Source: Anaerolineaceae bacterium (GTDB taxonomy: Bacteria; Chloroflexota; Anaerolineae; Anaerolineales; Anaerolineaceae). From it: a stretch of DNA of 12,239 bases. The position numbers and the translations under genes are program-made. This document shows, one piece after another, positions 1-6,330 of this stretch. The notes below the pieces were generated by a model, which saw nothing but the letters and a program-made list of their open reading frames with translations, had not been told where the DNA came from and searched no databases. The DNA is taken from contig DMDF01000085.1 in NCBI GenBank assembly GCA_003446605.1, forward strand, positions 1 to 12,239, given 5' to 3'. The stretch's first letter is position 1, and every line of letters begins with the position of its first letter.

Positions 1-550
1 TATTGGCAAGGGAAAGTTTGAGGGCATAGACATGGTGATCCATGGATGTCAGATAAACATATTCTTCATCAGCCACCGGTTTTGACCAATTTGGTCCTGC
101 CGTTTCAAAAATCCACTGTAAGACACCGTTTTGATCGAGAACATACAAATTTCCATCGGCATTAGGAGCGTAAACAAATCCACCAGTATAAAGGGAACTG
201 GCAACATAACGGCTATCAGCACCATCGAACTTCCATGTCAGTACTCCATTATTTTCATTGATCGCAAACAGAGTATGGTCATAATCTCCGGCAAGAACCA
301 CCCCATCCGCAAATTCAACAGGAGCATAAAACATGCTTTTATTATCCACTTCTGCGGGAAAAGTCCATACTTTAGTACCATTCTGGCTATTGAGTGCATA
401 GACCTGGTATGTGTAAGAAACAACAACCAGATCATCCTTAACTGCCAAACCAGGCCAACTGGATGCAGTACCTACATTAGAAGTACAACTTGAAATTAAA
501 ACAACACCGACTAAGATCAAGAGGATTACACCAACATTATTTTTTTTCAT
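1..550 (-). CDS. PQQ-repeat beta-propeller lipoprotein (3' end outside window)
   Basis: The N-terminal 183 residues are visible; the gene runs off the left edge. Residues 6-19 form a hydrophobic signal segment, followed by a lipobox ending at Cys22 (I-S-S-C), so the protein should be a lipid-anchored exported protein. From about residue 37 onward there are four similar beta-propeller blades, each pairing a 'V-Y-A-L/L-F-A-I/L-Y-V-L' strand with a later 'G-x-x-x-W-x-F' (residues 49-64, 93-108, 135-148, 172-178). This is the pattern of PQQ_2/BamB-like repeats. The ATG at 550 has a good ribosome site (AGGTGA, 5 bases upstream) and follows yidD by 24 bp. Family members act as scaffolds or ligand-binding surfaces; BamB is one example, but this lineage may lack a BAM complex, so no specific role is assigned. 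In many genomes yidC follows yidD; here this lipoprotein intervenes or replaces it. Confidence 0.85.
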   Translation of the reverse strand, partial: MKKNNVGVILLILVGVVLISSCTSNVGTASSWPGLAVKDDLVVVSYTYQVYALNSQNGTKVWTFPAEVDNKSMFYAPVEFADGVVLAGDYDHTLFAINENNGVLTWKFDGADSRYVASSLYTGGFVYAPNADGNLYVLDQNGVLQWIFETAGPNWSKPVADEEYVYLTSMDHHVYALKLSLAN

Positions 551-574
551 ATTTTCACCTAGTTAGTTATTCCC

Positions 575-856
575 CTAAGGGACGGGGTCATATCCGCCCT
601 CATTAAATGGGTTACAGCGGATGAGACGATAAATTGACAAATAACCACCTTTCAAAATTCCATACTTACAGATCGCTTCATATGCATAATGTGAACAAGT
701 GGGGTAAAAACGACAGGTATTCGCAGGTAATGCAGGGGAAACTATCTTCTGATACAGACGAATCAAGACCATTACGATAATTCGAGGGAAAGTCCATATC
801 GTAATTTTTATATCGCACAAGGATGGTTCGTGGGATTGATTCCCTTCAGTAATCAT
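575..856 (-). CDS. yidD: YidD membrane protein insertion efficiency factor
   Basis: A small protein of the YidD/DUF37 family, which associates with the inner membrane and assists YidC-dependent insertion of membrane proteins. The diagnostic core is clear: L-I-R-L-Y-Q-K at 31-37, S-P at 40-41, C-R-F-Y-P-T-C-S at 48-55, Y-A at 57-58, K-G at 69-70 and the C-terminal G-G-Y-D-P-V-P at 87-93. It starts 11 bp after the rnpA stop codon, the usual rnpA-yidD order. At 93 residues from the ATG at 856 it is longer than typical: the first 28 residues do not resemble the family, and a second ATG at 772 (Met29) falls exactly where most YidD proteins begin. Neither start has a strong Shine-Dalgarno sequence, so the true protein may be only 65 residues long. 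Confidence 0.93.
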   Translation of the reverse strand: MITEGNQSHEPSLCDIKITIWTFPRIIVMVLIRLYQKIVSPALPANTCRFYPTCSHYAYEAICKYGILKGGYLSIYRLIRCNPFNEGGYDPVP

Positions 857-867
857 TGATTTTTTCT

Positions 868-1206
868 TTATTCCGATAGCAAACCGGCTCGTGATAATAA
901 ATCTTTCACAACTGCTTGCAAATCACTTGGGGAGGATTGCATAAGCCTCGGATGAATAATAAATACCACATCCCATCCGGGCAGGCAATCATCTTTCAAC
1001 AGATTCAATACAGCGCGTAGTCGTCTTTTGCAGCGATTTCGTACCACTGCATTTCCAACAAACTTACTTGCTATGATCCCAAATCGTGAACTTGGCAACG
1101 AATTCTCGCTCGTTGCCATTTTCACGATTGGGTGGAAATATACATTTCCTGAATCTTTTACTTTTTTAAAGTCCGCACTTCTTGTAAGACGGTATCTTTT
1201 ATCCAC
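868..1206 (-). CDS. rnpA: Ribonuclease P protein component
   Basis: The protein subunit of RNase P, which helps the RnpB ribozyme cut 5' leaders from pre-tRNAs. The 112-residue length is normal. The RNR signature is intact: G-N-A-V-V-R-N-R-C-K-R-R-L-R at residues 51-64, preceded by F-G-I-I-A-S-K at 42-48. The N-terminal R-L-T-R-S-A-D-F-K-K-V (6-16) is also typical. The start codon is GTG (1206-1204); an in-frame TAA three codons upstream excludes a longer form. No convincing Shine-Dalgarno sequence lies before it, so translation may depend on rpmH, whose stop is 42 bp upstream. A perfect DnaA-box 9-mer overlaps the start codon (reported separately). yidD follows after 11 bp. Confidence 0.96.
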   Translation of the reverse strand: MDKRYRLTRSADFKKVKDSGNVYFHPIVKMATSENSLPSSRFGIIASKFVGNAVVRNRCKRRLRAVLNLLKDDCLPGWDVVFIIHPRLMQSSPSDLQAVVKDLLSRAGLLSE

Positions 1207-1207
1207 A
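1199..1207 (+). other. Isolated perfect DnaA-box sequence
   Basis: The 9-mer TTATCCACA, the E. coli high-affinity DnaA box, lies over the GTG start of rnpA. Its reverse complement supplies the start and next codons (GTG GAT AA). A one-mismatch copy, TTATCCACT, lies at 342-350 inside the PQQ lipoprotein gene. I see no cluster of boxes, no AT-rich unwinding region and no dnaA gene, so this is not called an origin. It may simply reflect the rnpA coding sequence. Confidence 0.3.
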
Positions 1208-1248
1208 GAGATTTAAACGAGAATCAACAGAATAAAACCGTATTCTGC

Positions 1249-1419
1249 TTACCAACGTACATTCTTTACGTGGTTATTCTTCGTCACAGTGAGACTGTGA
1301 CGACCTTTTGCCATTCTTCTTTTCAATACTTTTCTTCCGTTGGCAGTTGCCATGCGCTGTCTGAAACCATGAACACGAACGCGCTTTCGTATACGTGGTT
1401 GATATGTCCGTTTCGGCAT
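1249..1419 (-). CDS. rpmH: 50S ribosomal protein L34
   Basis: A 56-residue, very basic protein. It begins M-P-K-R-T-Y-Q-P, continues R-V-H-G-F-R-Q-R-M at 15-23 and N-G-R-K-V-L-K-R-R at 27-35, and reaches K-G-R-H-S-L-T-V at 38-45, which together are unmistakable L34. L34 is a late-assembling component of the large ribosomal subunit bound to 23S rRNA. E. coli L34 ends just after the LTV motif; this one continues for about nine further residues (N-N-H-V-K-N-V-R-W). The ATG is preceded by a GAGGAAG ribosome site and, about 50 bases further up, a near-perfect promoter. The gene leads a cluster with rnpA and yidD. A perfect 10-bp inverted repeat sits in its 3' third. Confidence 0.97.
   Translation of the reverse strand: MPKRTYQPRIRKRVRVHGFRQRMATANGRKVLKRRMAKGRHSLTVTKNNHVKNVRW
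1281..1303 (-). repeat. Perfect 10-bp hairpin inside the 3' part of rpmH
   Basis: TCGTCACAGT (1281-1290), a 3-base loop, and ACTGTGACGA (1294-1303) form a perfect inverted repeat. On the rpmH transcript it spans codons for R-H-S-L-T-V-T-K, near the end of the conserved core. No uridine run follows, so it is not an intrinsic terminator. It could slow ribosomes, mark an mRNA processing site between rpmH and rnpA, or protect the upstream message. Confidence 0.8.
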
Positions 1420-1467
1420 TTTTCTCTTCCTCTTTTACAAGATGATTTCTTATGATATAGCTGGAAA

Positions 1468-1476
1468 ATTATACCA
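1468..1476 (-). promoter_or_regulatory. Extended -10 promoter for rpmH-rnpA-yidD
   Basis: Read on the minus strand, this is TGGTATAAT: a consensus TATAAT preceded by the TGn extended -10 motif. It is in an AT-rich 89-bp gap between mtaB and rpmH, about 48 bases before the rpmH ATG. The best -35-like sequence is poor (TTGCTA at a 20-base spacing), as is common with extended -10 promoters. It makes rpmH the first gene of its own transcript. Confidence 0.65.
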
Positions 1477-1508
1477 TATAGGTTATTTCATTTTAGCAAT
1501 ACTTAAAA

Positions 1509-2795
1509 CTATTTTCTGTGATCTGTAAGGATCAACCCCACCATATACTTGCTTTTGTCTTCCATTAACTTCACACTGGAAATTGTATTCCATCTATCCA
1601 TCTCCGAAATGGCTTGAACGCGAAGATAGTTTTTGGATAAACCGCTCATGAGCCAGGTGCCATCCTCTCGCAACTTCCCACGTTCCCAAACGACACTAAC
1701 CGTATGATCAATAAATCGCTCACGATACAAAGCTGCGGAATCTCGCAATACAGCACGCATTTTCCTATTCCGTTCCCGTTTCTGTAATCCATCCACCTGA
1801 TCAGGATAAGAAGCGGCTGGTGTGCCGGGGCGTGGAGAAAAGCGGAAAACATGCCCCCCTGAAAACTGTATCCATCTCACGAATTCCAAGCTTTCATTAA
1901 ATTCTTGCTCTGTCTCACCCGGAAAACCAACCACAATATCCGTTGTCAACGCTAAAAGCGGATTTGCTTTCCGCAAGCCTTGAACCAGGTTTCCAAAATC
2001 TTTTAGCGCCATTTTGCGCCCCATTCGCTGCAAGATAGATTCTGACCCGGATTGCAGAGGAAGATGCAGGTGAGCACAGAAGCGATTCTCTGTGAGCAGA
2101 GGGTAAAAATCGTCCTGGATATCCCATGGCTCAAGAGAGCTCAATCGTACTAACGGGATATCGGTATCCCGCAAGATGGATTTCACCAGGGATGCAATTG
2201 TATTTTCCCCACCAATATCCCGCCCCCACCCGCCCAGCTGGGTTCCAGTTAATACAATCTCTTTCACATTTGCCAGCTCAGCAGCTTGAATATTCAATAA
2301 GATCTCTTCATAAGGTCTGCTTACACTTTTCCCGCGAGCTATGCGCGTGATGCAAAATGTGCAGTGATAATCACAGCCTTCCTGTACTTTGATAAATGCT
2401 CTCGTCCGTCTGCCTCTGCCCGGTAACGCCACCCGTGGGGTGATGCTTTTCGCAACCCCTGTGTCGTTCGGGAAAAATTGCTTTACCAGCGCGTGCTTTT
2501 GCGTATTGGGGATCACAATCGTTCCATCCGGCAAAGATTCCTTTACAGCACCCTGCGGAGAAACCCAACAGCCAGTAAGGAAGATCTTTTGTACCCCCAT
2601 CCGTTCCAAGCGATGCAGCAGTTTTCTTGAATCCGCTTCAGCAGCAGCCGTTACACAACAAGAATTAATGATAGCCGCCTGGGCTTTTTCGGGTGAACCT
2701 ACAATGACATGCCCGGCTTTGCGCAGGTCCGCAGCCATCATCTCCAATTCACTCTGATTGAGCCGGCAACCGATCGAACCGAGATATACCTCCAT
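1509..2795 (-). CDS. mtaB: tRNA t6A37 methylthiotransferase, MtaB-like radical SAM enzyme
   Basis: A radical-SAM methylthiotransferase of 428 residues. The N-terminal UPF0004 domain carries the auxiliary-cluster cysteines Cys10 (G-C-R-L-N-Q-S-E), Cys46 (N-S-C-C-V-T) and Cys76 (T-G-C-W). The radical-SAM loop C-x3-C-x2-C is at Cys141, Cys145 and Cys148, followed by A-R-G at 153-155. A TRAM-like RNA-binding region is expected over roughly the last 65 residues. The N-Q-S-E variant and overall length favour MtaB, which converts t6A37 to ms2t6A37 in ANN-decoding tRNAs, over MiaB or RimO; this is a family-level judgement. The gene begins 6 bp after the lipoprotein stop codon with only a weak GAAAG ribosome site, suggesting coupling to the gene before it. 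Confidence 0.9.
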   Translation of the reverse strand: MEVYLGSIGCRLNQSELEMMAADLRKAGHVIVGSPEKAQAAIINSCCVTAAAEADSRKLLHRLERMGVQKIFLTGCWVSPQGAVKESLPDGTIVIPNTQKHALVKQFFPNDTGVAKSITPRVALPGRGRRTRAFIKVQEGCDYHCTFCITRIARGKSVSRPYEEILLNIQAAELANVKEIVLTGTQLGGWGRDIGGENTIASLVKSILRDTDIPLVRLSSLEPWDIQDDFYPLLTENRFCAHLHLPLQSGSESILQRMGRKMALKDFGNLVQGLRKANPLLALTTDIVVGFPGETEQEFNESLEFVRWIQFSGGHVFRFSPRPGTPAASYPDQVDGLQKRERNRKMRAVLRDSAALYRERFIDHTVSVVWERGKLREDGTWLMSGLSKNYLRVQAISEMDRWNTISSVKLMEDKSKYMVGLILTDHRK

Positions 2796-2801
2796 CTTTC
2801 G

Positions 2802-3446
2802 TCAGGGATTCATCACGAGGAAATTATCAAACAGGATGGCAACGCCTGGTTCTTCAAAGGAACTGGCAGTCAAGCCAAGCAATCCCTCAGAAAAAACGTC
2901 ATCCTCTACTTGCGCCAGCAGGTTATTATTCACATACAAGGTAAGCTGGTTTCCCACGCAATCTGCGCGGATATGATTGATCGACTCACCCTGCCGGATA
3001 ATATCGGAATACTGCATCTTCCCGCTGTTCAAGACGGTGAATCCACCATACAACACCCGTAAAATGCCAAAATATCCGTCAGATGAGACCAGAAATGCAT
3101 AATAATTTTCATCGTCCTGGTAGCGACACACTAATCCGAATCCATTGTTCATCAATCCATTCAGATTAGCCGCAAACACCTCCATGCGCGTATTCTCATA
3201 AAAACTGTTTACCGTACTCACATAATCTGTATTGGGCGAATTGATCACAAACACCAAACCATCATCGTAATATGCAACCGTTGAATTATCCTCACGTTTC
3301 CACACATCCCACTGAAAATTAGGGGATGAAAAGTCATCTGCCATGATAATTTCACCAGATCTATACGACGCGGGAAAGGTCATCTCACATGCACTCATCA
3401 GAAATCCCAGCATAATAATTGAAAGAATAGAAACACGATTTCGCAT
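2802..3446 (-). CDS. Lipoprotein with concanavalin-like (DUF1080-type) domain
   Basis: A 214-residue predicted lipoprotein. Residues 6-17 are hydrophobic and end in the lipobox L-M-S-A-C with Cys20. The mature part resembles the beta-sandwich domains grouped with DUF1080/LamG-like proteins: D-D-F-S-S-P at 37-42 opposite a W-x-x-W pair, F-G-L-V-C-R-Y (103-109) followed by Y-Y-A-F-L-V (115-120), N-x-L-T-L-Y-V-N at 166-173, and the closing I-L-F-D-N-F at 204-209. Such domains often bind carbohydrate or act as adhesion modules; no catalytic residue is evident, so no function is assigned. It has its own TATAAT element and an AGG ribosome site, and mtaB follows after 6 bp. Confidence 0.75.
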   Translation of the reverse strand: MRNRVSILSIIMLGFLMSACEMTFPASYRSGEIIMADDFSSPNFQWDVWKREDNSTVAYYDDGLVFVINSPNTDYVSTVNSFYENTRMEVFAANLNGLMNNGFGLVCRYQDDENYYAFLVSSDGYFGILRVLYGGFTVLNSGKMQYSDIIRQGESINHIRADCVGNQLTLYVNNNLLAQVEDDVFSEGLLGLTASSFEEPGVAILFDNFLVMNP

Positions 3447-3467
3447 ATACGCCTGCCTTCGTGAGAA

Positions 3468-3473
3468 ATTATA
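3468..3473 (-). promoter_or_regulatory. -10 element upstream of the lipoprotein gene
   Basis: Minus-strand TATAAT sits 21 bases before the lipoprotein ATG in the 75-bp gap after the YdcF gene. The hexamer TCGAGG, 17 bases upstream, matches the -35 consensus at three positions. This probably starts a lipoprotein-mtaB transcript with a leader of about 15 nucleotides. Confidence 0.5.
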
Positions 3474-3521
3474 AACGTATTTTCACTGATCCTCGAACGG
3501 AAAGACTATTTATCAACCTGA

Positions 3522-4139
3522 TCAATTAAGTTTGTAAATGATCAATTTAATGTATTCAAGCACGGTAAAACGCCAACCACTCAATTTCAGAAACCAGCTG
3601 TCAGCTGTGTACCAGTGATCGGAAGTCGGATGAATCATCACTTTGATACTCGAATCCGCAAAGATATCCTTAAAGATCCTATACGCGCGGCGTGTGTGAT
3701 AGGGATCCGTGACCACGATACAGGAGGTGAATTGGCGATTAGTAAGCAGATTCTTCACTGCCCGCGCTTCTTCCTCTGTGCTGGTTGCAACCTGATCTGT
3801 CAGTATGATATTCCCGCTAGGCACGCCATTGTTCAGCAATTCAATCCGCATATCGAAGCTGTGCAAATGGTCATAACCTTCCACAACGTTCCCTGTCTCT
3901 GTTAGGATGATCAACCCCGAATAATTTTCGTTGTAAAGCCTTAACGCCTCCTGCATGCGGCTTTCATCACCACCACTTAAAATCACAATTGCATTGGCAT
4001 ATTCCAGTTCATTGGAAACGATCAAATAGGATCCCATTGCCCGCAGAAGGATGATTGCCAGTAAAAATATTACAAATAAAGTCATCATCTTTCGCACAGG
4101 ATTTTTATTCCTTTTTTCTTTTTGTTGTCTTTCCATCAC
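3522..4139 (-). CDS. YdcF/DUF218 family membrane-anchored protein
   Basis: A 205-residue protein with a basic N-terminus (residues 1-17), one membrane helix (about 18-34) and a DUF218/YdcF domain that should face outside. Family motifs visible are I-V-I-L-S-G-G-D-E-S-R at 51-61, the acidic T-S-T-E-E-E-A at 119-125, and I-V-V-T-D-P-Y-H-T-R-R-A at 141-152. Relatives include SanA and YdcF; some affect envelope integrity, vancomycin sensitivity or peptidoglycan/lipid-carrier metabolism, but the reaction is generally unknown. Translation probably begins at GTG 4139 (AGGA 8 bases upstream) or at the immediately following ATG 4136. It lies 30 bp after the C-S lyase gene with no obvious promoter between, so the two are probably co-transcribed. 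Confidence 0.85.
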   Translation of the reverse strand: MMERQQKEKRNKNPVRKMMTLFVIFLLAIILLRAMGSYLIVSNELEYANAIVILSGGDESRMQEALRLYNENYSGLIILTETGNVVEGYDHLHSFDMRIELLNNGVPSGNIILTDQVATSTEEEARAVKNLLTNRQFTSCIVVTDPYHTRRAYRIFKDIFADSSIKVMIHPTSDHWYTADSWFLKLSGWRFTVLEYIKLIIYKLN

Positions 4140-4169
4140 ATCTCTAATCCTACCAGAAAAAGGAGAACG

Positions 4170-5327
4170 TTATTTAAAAGAAAGGGTAGCCTTGCGCATT
4201 CTTTGCAGCCCCTCTGCAAGCAGCGAGCGCGGGCATGCAAAATTAAGGCGCACGAATCCCCGCCCTGCCTGCCCAAAATCCAGACCATTATTCAATCCAA
4301 CCTTAGCATTATTTAAAAAGAAAGAATAAGGGTCATCAGCGAAGGAAGTTTTACGGCAATCCAACCAGGCTAAAAAAGTTCCTTCTGGCTTATTTACGCT
4401 AATTTCAGACATTTCTGCAGAAATAAAATCAACCATAAAGTCGCGATTGCCCTGTAAATAGACGATCAGGTCGTTCAGCCAATCTCCCCCATACTGATAG
4501 GCTGCACAGGCAGCTTGTGCTGCCAGCAAGTCAGGATGCGGAATGATACCAGCCAGCTGTTGTTTGACATGCTGCATCAGGTCAGGATCTTTGATCACCA
4601 TCACTGAAAAGCCTAACCCAGCAATATTAAAAGTTTTACTGGGAGCAAAGAGCATCACGGTTCGCTCTGCCACCGCATCACCCAGAGACAAGATAGGTGT
4701 ATGGTGAGCAGGTTCATAAGTCAAATCGCAGTGAATCTCATCCGAACAAATAAATAGATCATATCTTTTACAAATTTCCGCGATCATCTCCAATTCGCTG
4801 CGGGTAAAAACTCGCCCCACCGGATTGTGTGGATTGCACAGCAGAAACATGCGTGTGTTCGGATGGATACCATCCTCCAGCCTGTTCCCATCGATCGCAT
4901 ACTGCCCATCGGAATTCTGTACAAGGTCAACAGGATGGTCCTCAAAACCCCCATTGCTAGCCACCTGGAAAAAGGGCGGGTAAATAGGAGGTTGATAGAG
5001 AATCCCCTCCCCTTGGTTCAATAGGGCACGCGCGCTCAAATTGATTCCGGTCACCACACCCGGTACATACAGAATATTCTCTGTGCTGATCTGCAGATCA
5101 TAATGAGCGCCAGCCCATTGGATAACCACCTCATCCAGCATTTTGGGATTCATGGCATATCCGAACACGCCATGGTTAACTCTATTTTGCAACGCTTCGA
5201 TCACTTCGGGTGGTGATAAAAAGTCCATATCTGCCACCCACATAGGCAGCACATCCTGCGGGTATACATTCCATTTCATCGAATCACTGTGAATGCGATC
5301 GAGCATTTTATCAAACTTTTCTGTCAT
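4170..5327 (-). CDS. patB: PatB/MalY-type PLP-dependent C-S lyase (cystathionine beta-lyase)
   Basis: A fold-type I PLP enzyme of 385 residues, the usual size. The N-terminal P-M-W-V-A-D-M-D-F at 28-36 is the hallmark of the PatB/MalY subgroup. Cofactor residues are N-P-H-N-P-V-G at 165-171, S-D-E-I-H-C-D-L at 195-202 (Asp196 to the pyridine nitrogen), and A-P-S-K-T-F-N at 228-234 with Lys231 as Schiff-base lysine. Arg360 in F-V-R-L-N-F probably binds the substrate carboxylate. Members cleave cystathionine or cysteine conjugates to a thiol, pyruvate and ammonia, in the cytoplasm, feeding methionine synthesis or sulfur salvage; the aminotransferase label sometimes given is less likely. The start has an AGAGGTG ribosome site. 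It is transcribed divergently from the methyltransferase gene. Confidence 0.9.
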   Translation of the reverse strand: MTEKFDKMLDRIHSDSMKWNVYPQDVLPMWVADMDFLSPPEVIEALQNRVNHGVFGYAMNPKMLDEVVIQWAGAHYDLQISTENILYVPGVVTGINLSARALLNQGEGILYQPPIYPPFFQVASNGGFEDHPVDLVQNSDGQYAIDGNRLEDGIHPNTRMFLLCNPHNPVGRVFTRSELEMIAEICKRYDLFICSDEIHCDLTYEPAHHTPILSLGDAVAERTVMLFAPSKTFNIAGLGFSVMVIKDPDLMQHVKQQLAGIIPHPDLLAAQAACAAYQYGGDWLNDLIVYLQGNRDFMVDFISAEMSEISVNKPEGTFLAWLDCRKTSFADDPYSFFLNNAKVGLNNGLDFGQAGRGFVRLNFACPRSLLAEGLQRMRKATLSFK

Positions 5328-5377
5328 GACACCTCTATTTCAATCTTTCTATTCTACTGTAAACCGGCAGGGTTCAT

Positions 5378-5386
5378 TGGTATACT
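5378..5386 (+). promoter_or_regulatory. Extended -10 promoter for the methyltransferase operon
   Basis: TGGTATACT provides the TGn extension plus a one-mismatch -10 hexamer, 23 bases before the methyltransferase ATG. No good -35 is present (CTGTAA or TGTAAA at 17-18 bases). The predicted leader is under 20 nucleotides and lacks a Shine-Dalgarno sequence. On the other strand, TAGAAT (5351-5356) may be the -10 for the divergent C-S lyase gene, but it has no recognisable -35. Confidence 0.5.
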
Positions 5387-5409
5387 AAACAAAATAACAA
5401 TAATCCACC

Positions 5410-6309
5410 ATGAGTAATTCTATTCCAAACAACACCTCCATTTCCGTCACGACCAGCAGTGGCTGGTCGGATTATGCATTACTGGATAGCGGAGATGGGA
5501 TGAAACTGGAACGCTATGGTGAGATGCTACTTTCCCGTCCGGAACCGGAAGCTTTCTGGTCAAAAAGCCTGCCTCCACAAGATTGGGCAAAAGCAAACGC
5601 AGCGTACAATTCCCCTTCTCAGGATGAGAACGGAACCTGGACCTATCGTTCCAGGTTTAATAATCCGTGGATCATTTCCATCGAAGGGATACACTCCAAA
5701 CTGGAACTTTCCAGCTCCCGCCATATTGGTCTGTTCCCTGAACAATATCCCCAATGGTTGTGGTTGAGAGATCACATTCTTGAACAGCATACCCCCATGA
5801 AAGTACTAAATCTCTTCGGATATACAGGCATGGCAACCTTATTTGCCGCTCAAGCCGGGGCGCAGGTCACCCATGTGGACGCATCAAAAAAAGCGGTCAG
5901 CTGGGCAAAAGAAAACCAGACGCTTTCCGATCTACAGGATAAACCGGTACGATGGATCGTGGACGATGCCTTGAAATTCGTGAAACGCGAAGCACGCCGT
6001 CAGAATTATTACGATGCCATTGTGCTGGATCCCCCTAAATTCGGGCGCGGACCCAATGGCGAAGTGTGGGAATTCTATAAATACTTACCCAACCTGCTGT
6101 CAGCCTGTGAATCTATCCTGAGCAAACAAGCCTCTTTTCTTCTGCTTACCGCTTACGCCGTGAAAGCATCTGCACTCACCCTGCAACGCGCCATGCAAGA
6201 AAAGATGCAGCCACGTCAGGGTACCATCAGCGCGGGGGAACTGGCACAGCAGGAAACAGCCAGCGATCGCTATCTATCCAGAGCCATTTATGCTCTTTGG
6301 AAAAAATAA
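5410..6309 (+). CDS. PUA-less class I SAM-dependent methyltransferase (RlmI/RlmL-type domain)
   Basis: A 299-residue Rossmann-fold methyltransferase related to the catalytic domain of 23S rRNA cytosine/guanine methyltransferases (RlmI, RlmK). SAM motif I is L-N-L-F-G-Y-T-G-M at 133-141, the acidic ribose-binding position is V-D-A-S at 156-159, and the catalytic motif is D-P-P-K-F-G-R-G-P at 207-215 followed by G-E-V-W (217-220). The preceding G-L-F-P-E-Q at 107-112 is also typical of the group. The first 90 residues are not a PUA domain, unlike RlmI, so substrate recognition must differ. A nucleic-acid target, probably rRNA, is inferred; the site is unknown. It heads a three-gene plus-strand unit and has no clear ribosome site. 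Confidence 0.85.
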   Translation: MSNSIPNNTSISVTTSSGWSDYALLDSGDGMKLERYGEMLLSRPEPEAFWSKSLPPQDWAKANAAYNSPSQDENGTWTYRSRFNNPWIISIEGIHSKLELSSSRHIGLFPEQYPQWLWLRDHILEQHTPMKVLNLFGYTGMATLFAAQAGAQVTHVDASKKAVSWAKENQTLSDLQDKPVRWIVDDALKFVKREARRQNYYDAIVLDPPKFGRGPNGEVWEFYKYLPNLLSACESILSKQASFLLLTAYAVKASALTLQRAMQEKMQPRQGTISAGELAQQETASDRYLSRAIYALWKK

Positions 6310-6330
6310 AGACCAGCGGAGGAATAATCC

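Noticed and set aside
131..493. Plus-strand open frame of 120 codons at the left edge.
   Set aside because: The minus strand carries a clear lipoprotein signal peptide and propeller repeats over the same bases.
2389..3062. Plus-strand open frames of about 120 codons opposite mtaB and the lipoprotein gene.
   Set aside because: They lie opposite well-supported minus-strand genes, have no ribosome sites and no recognisable domains.
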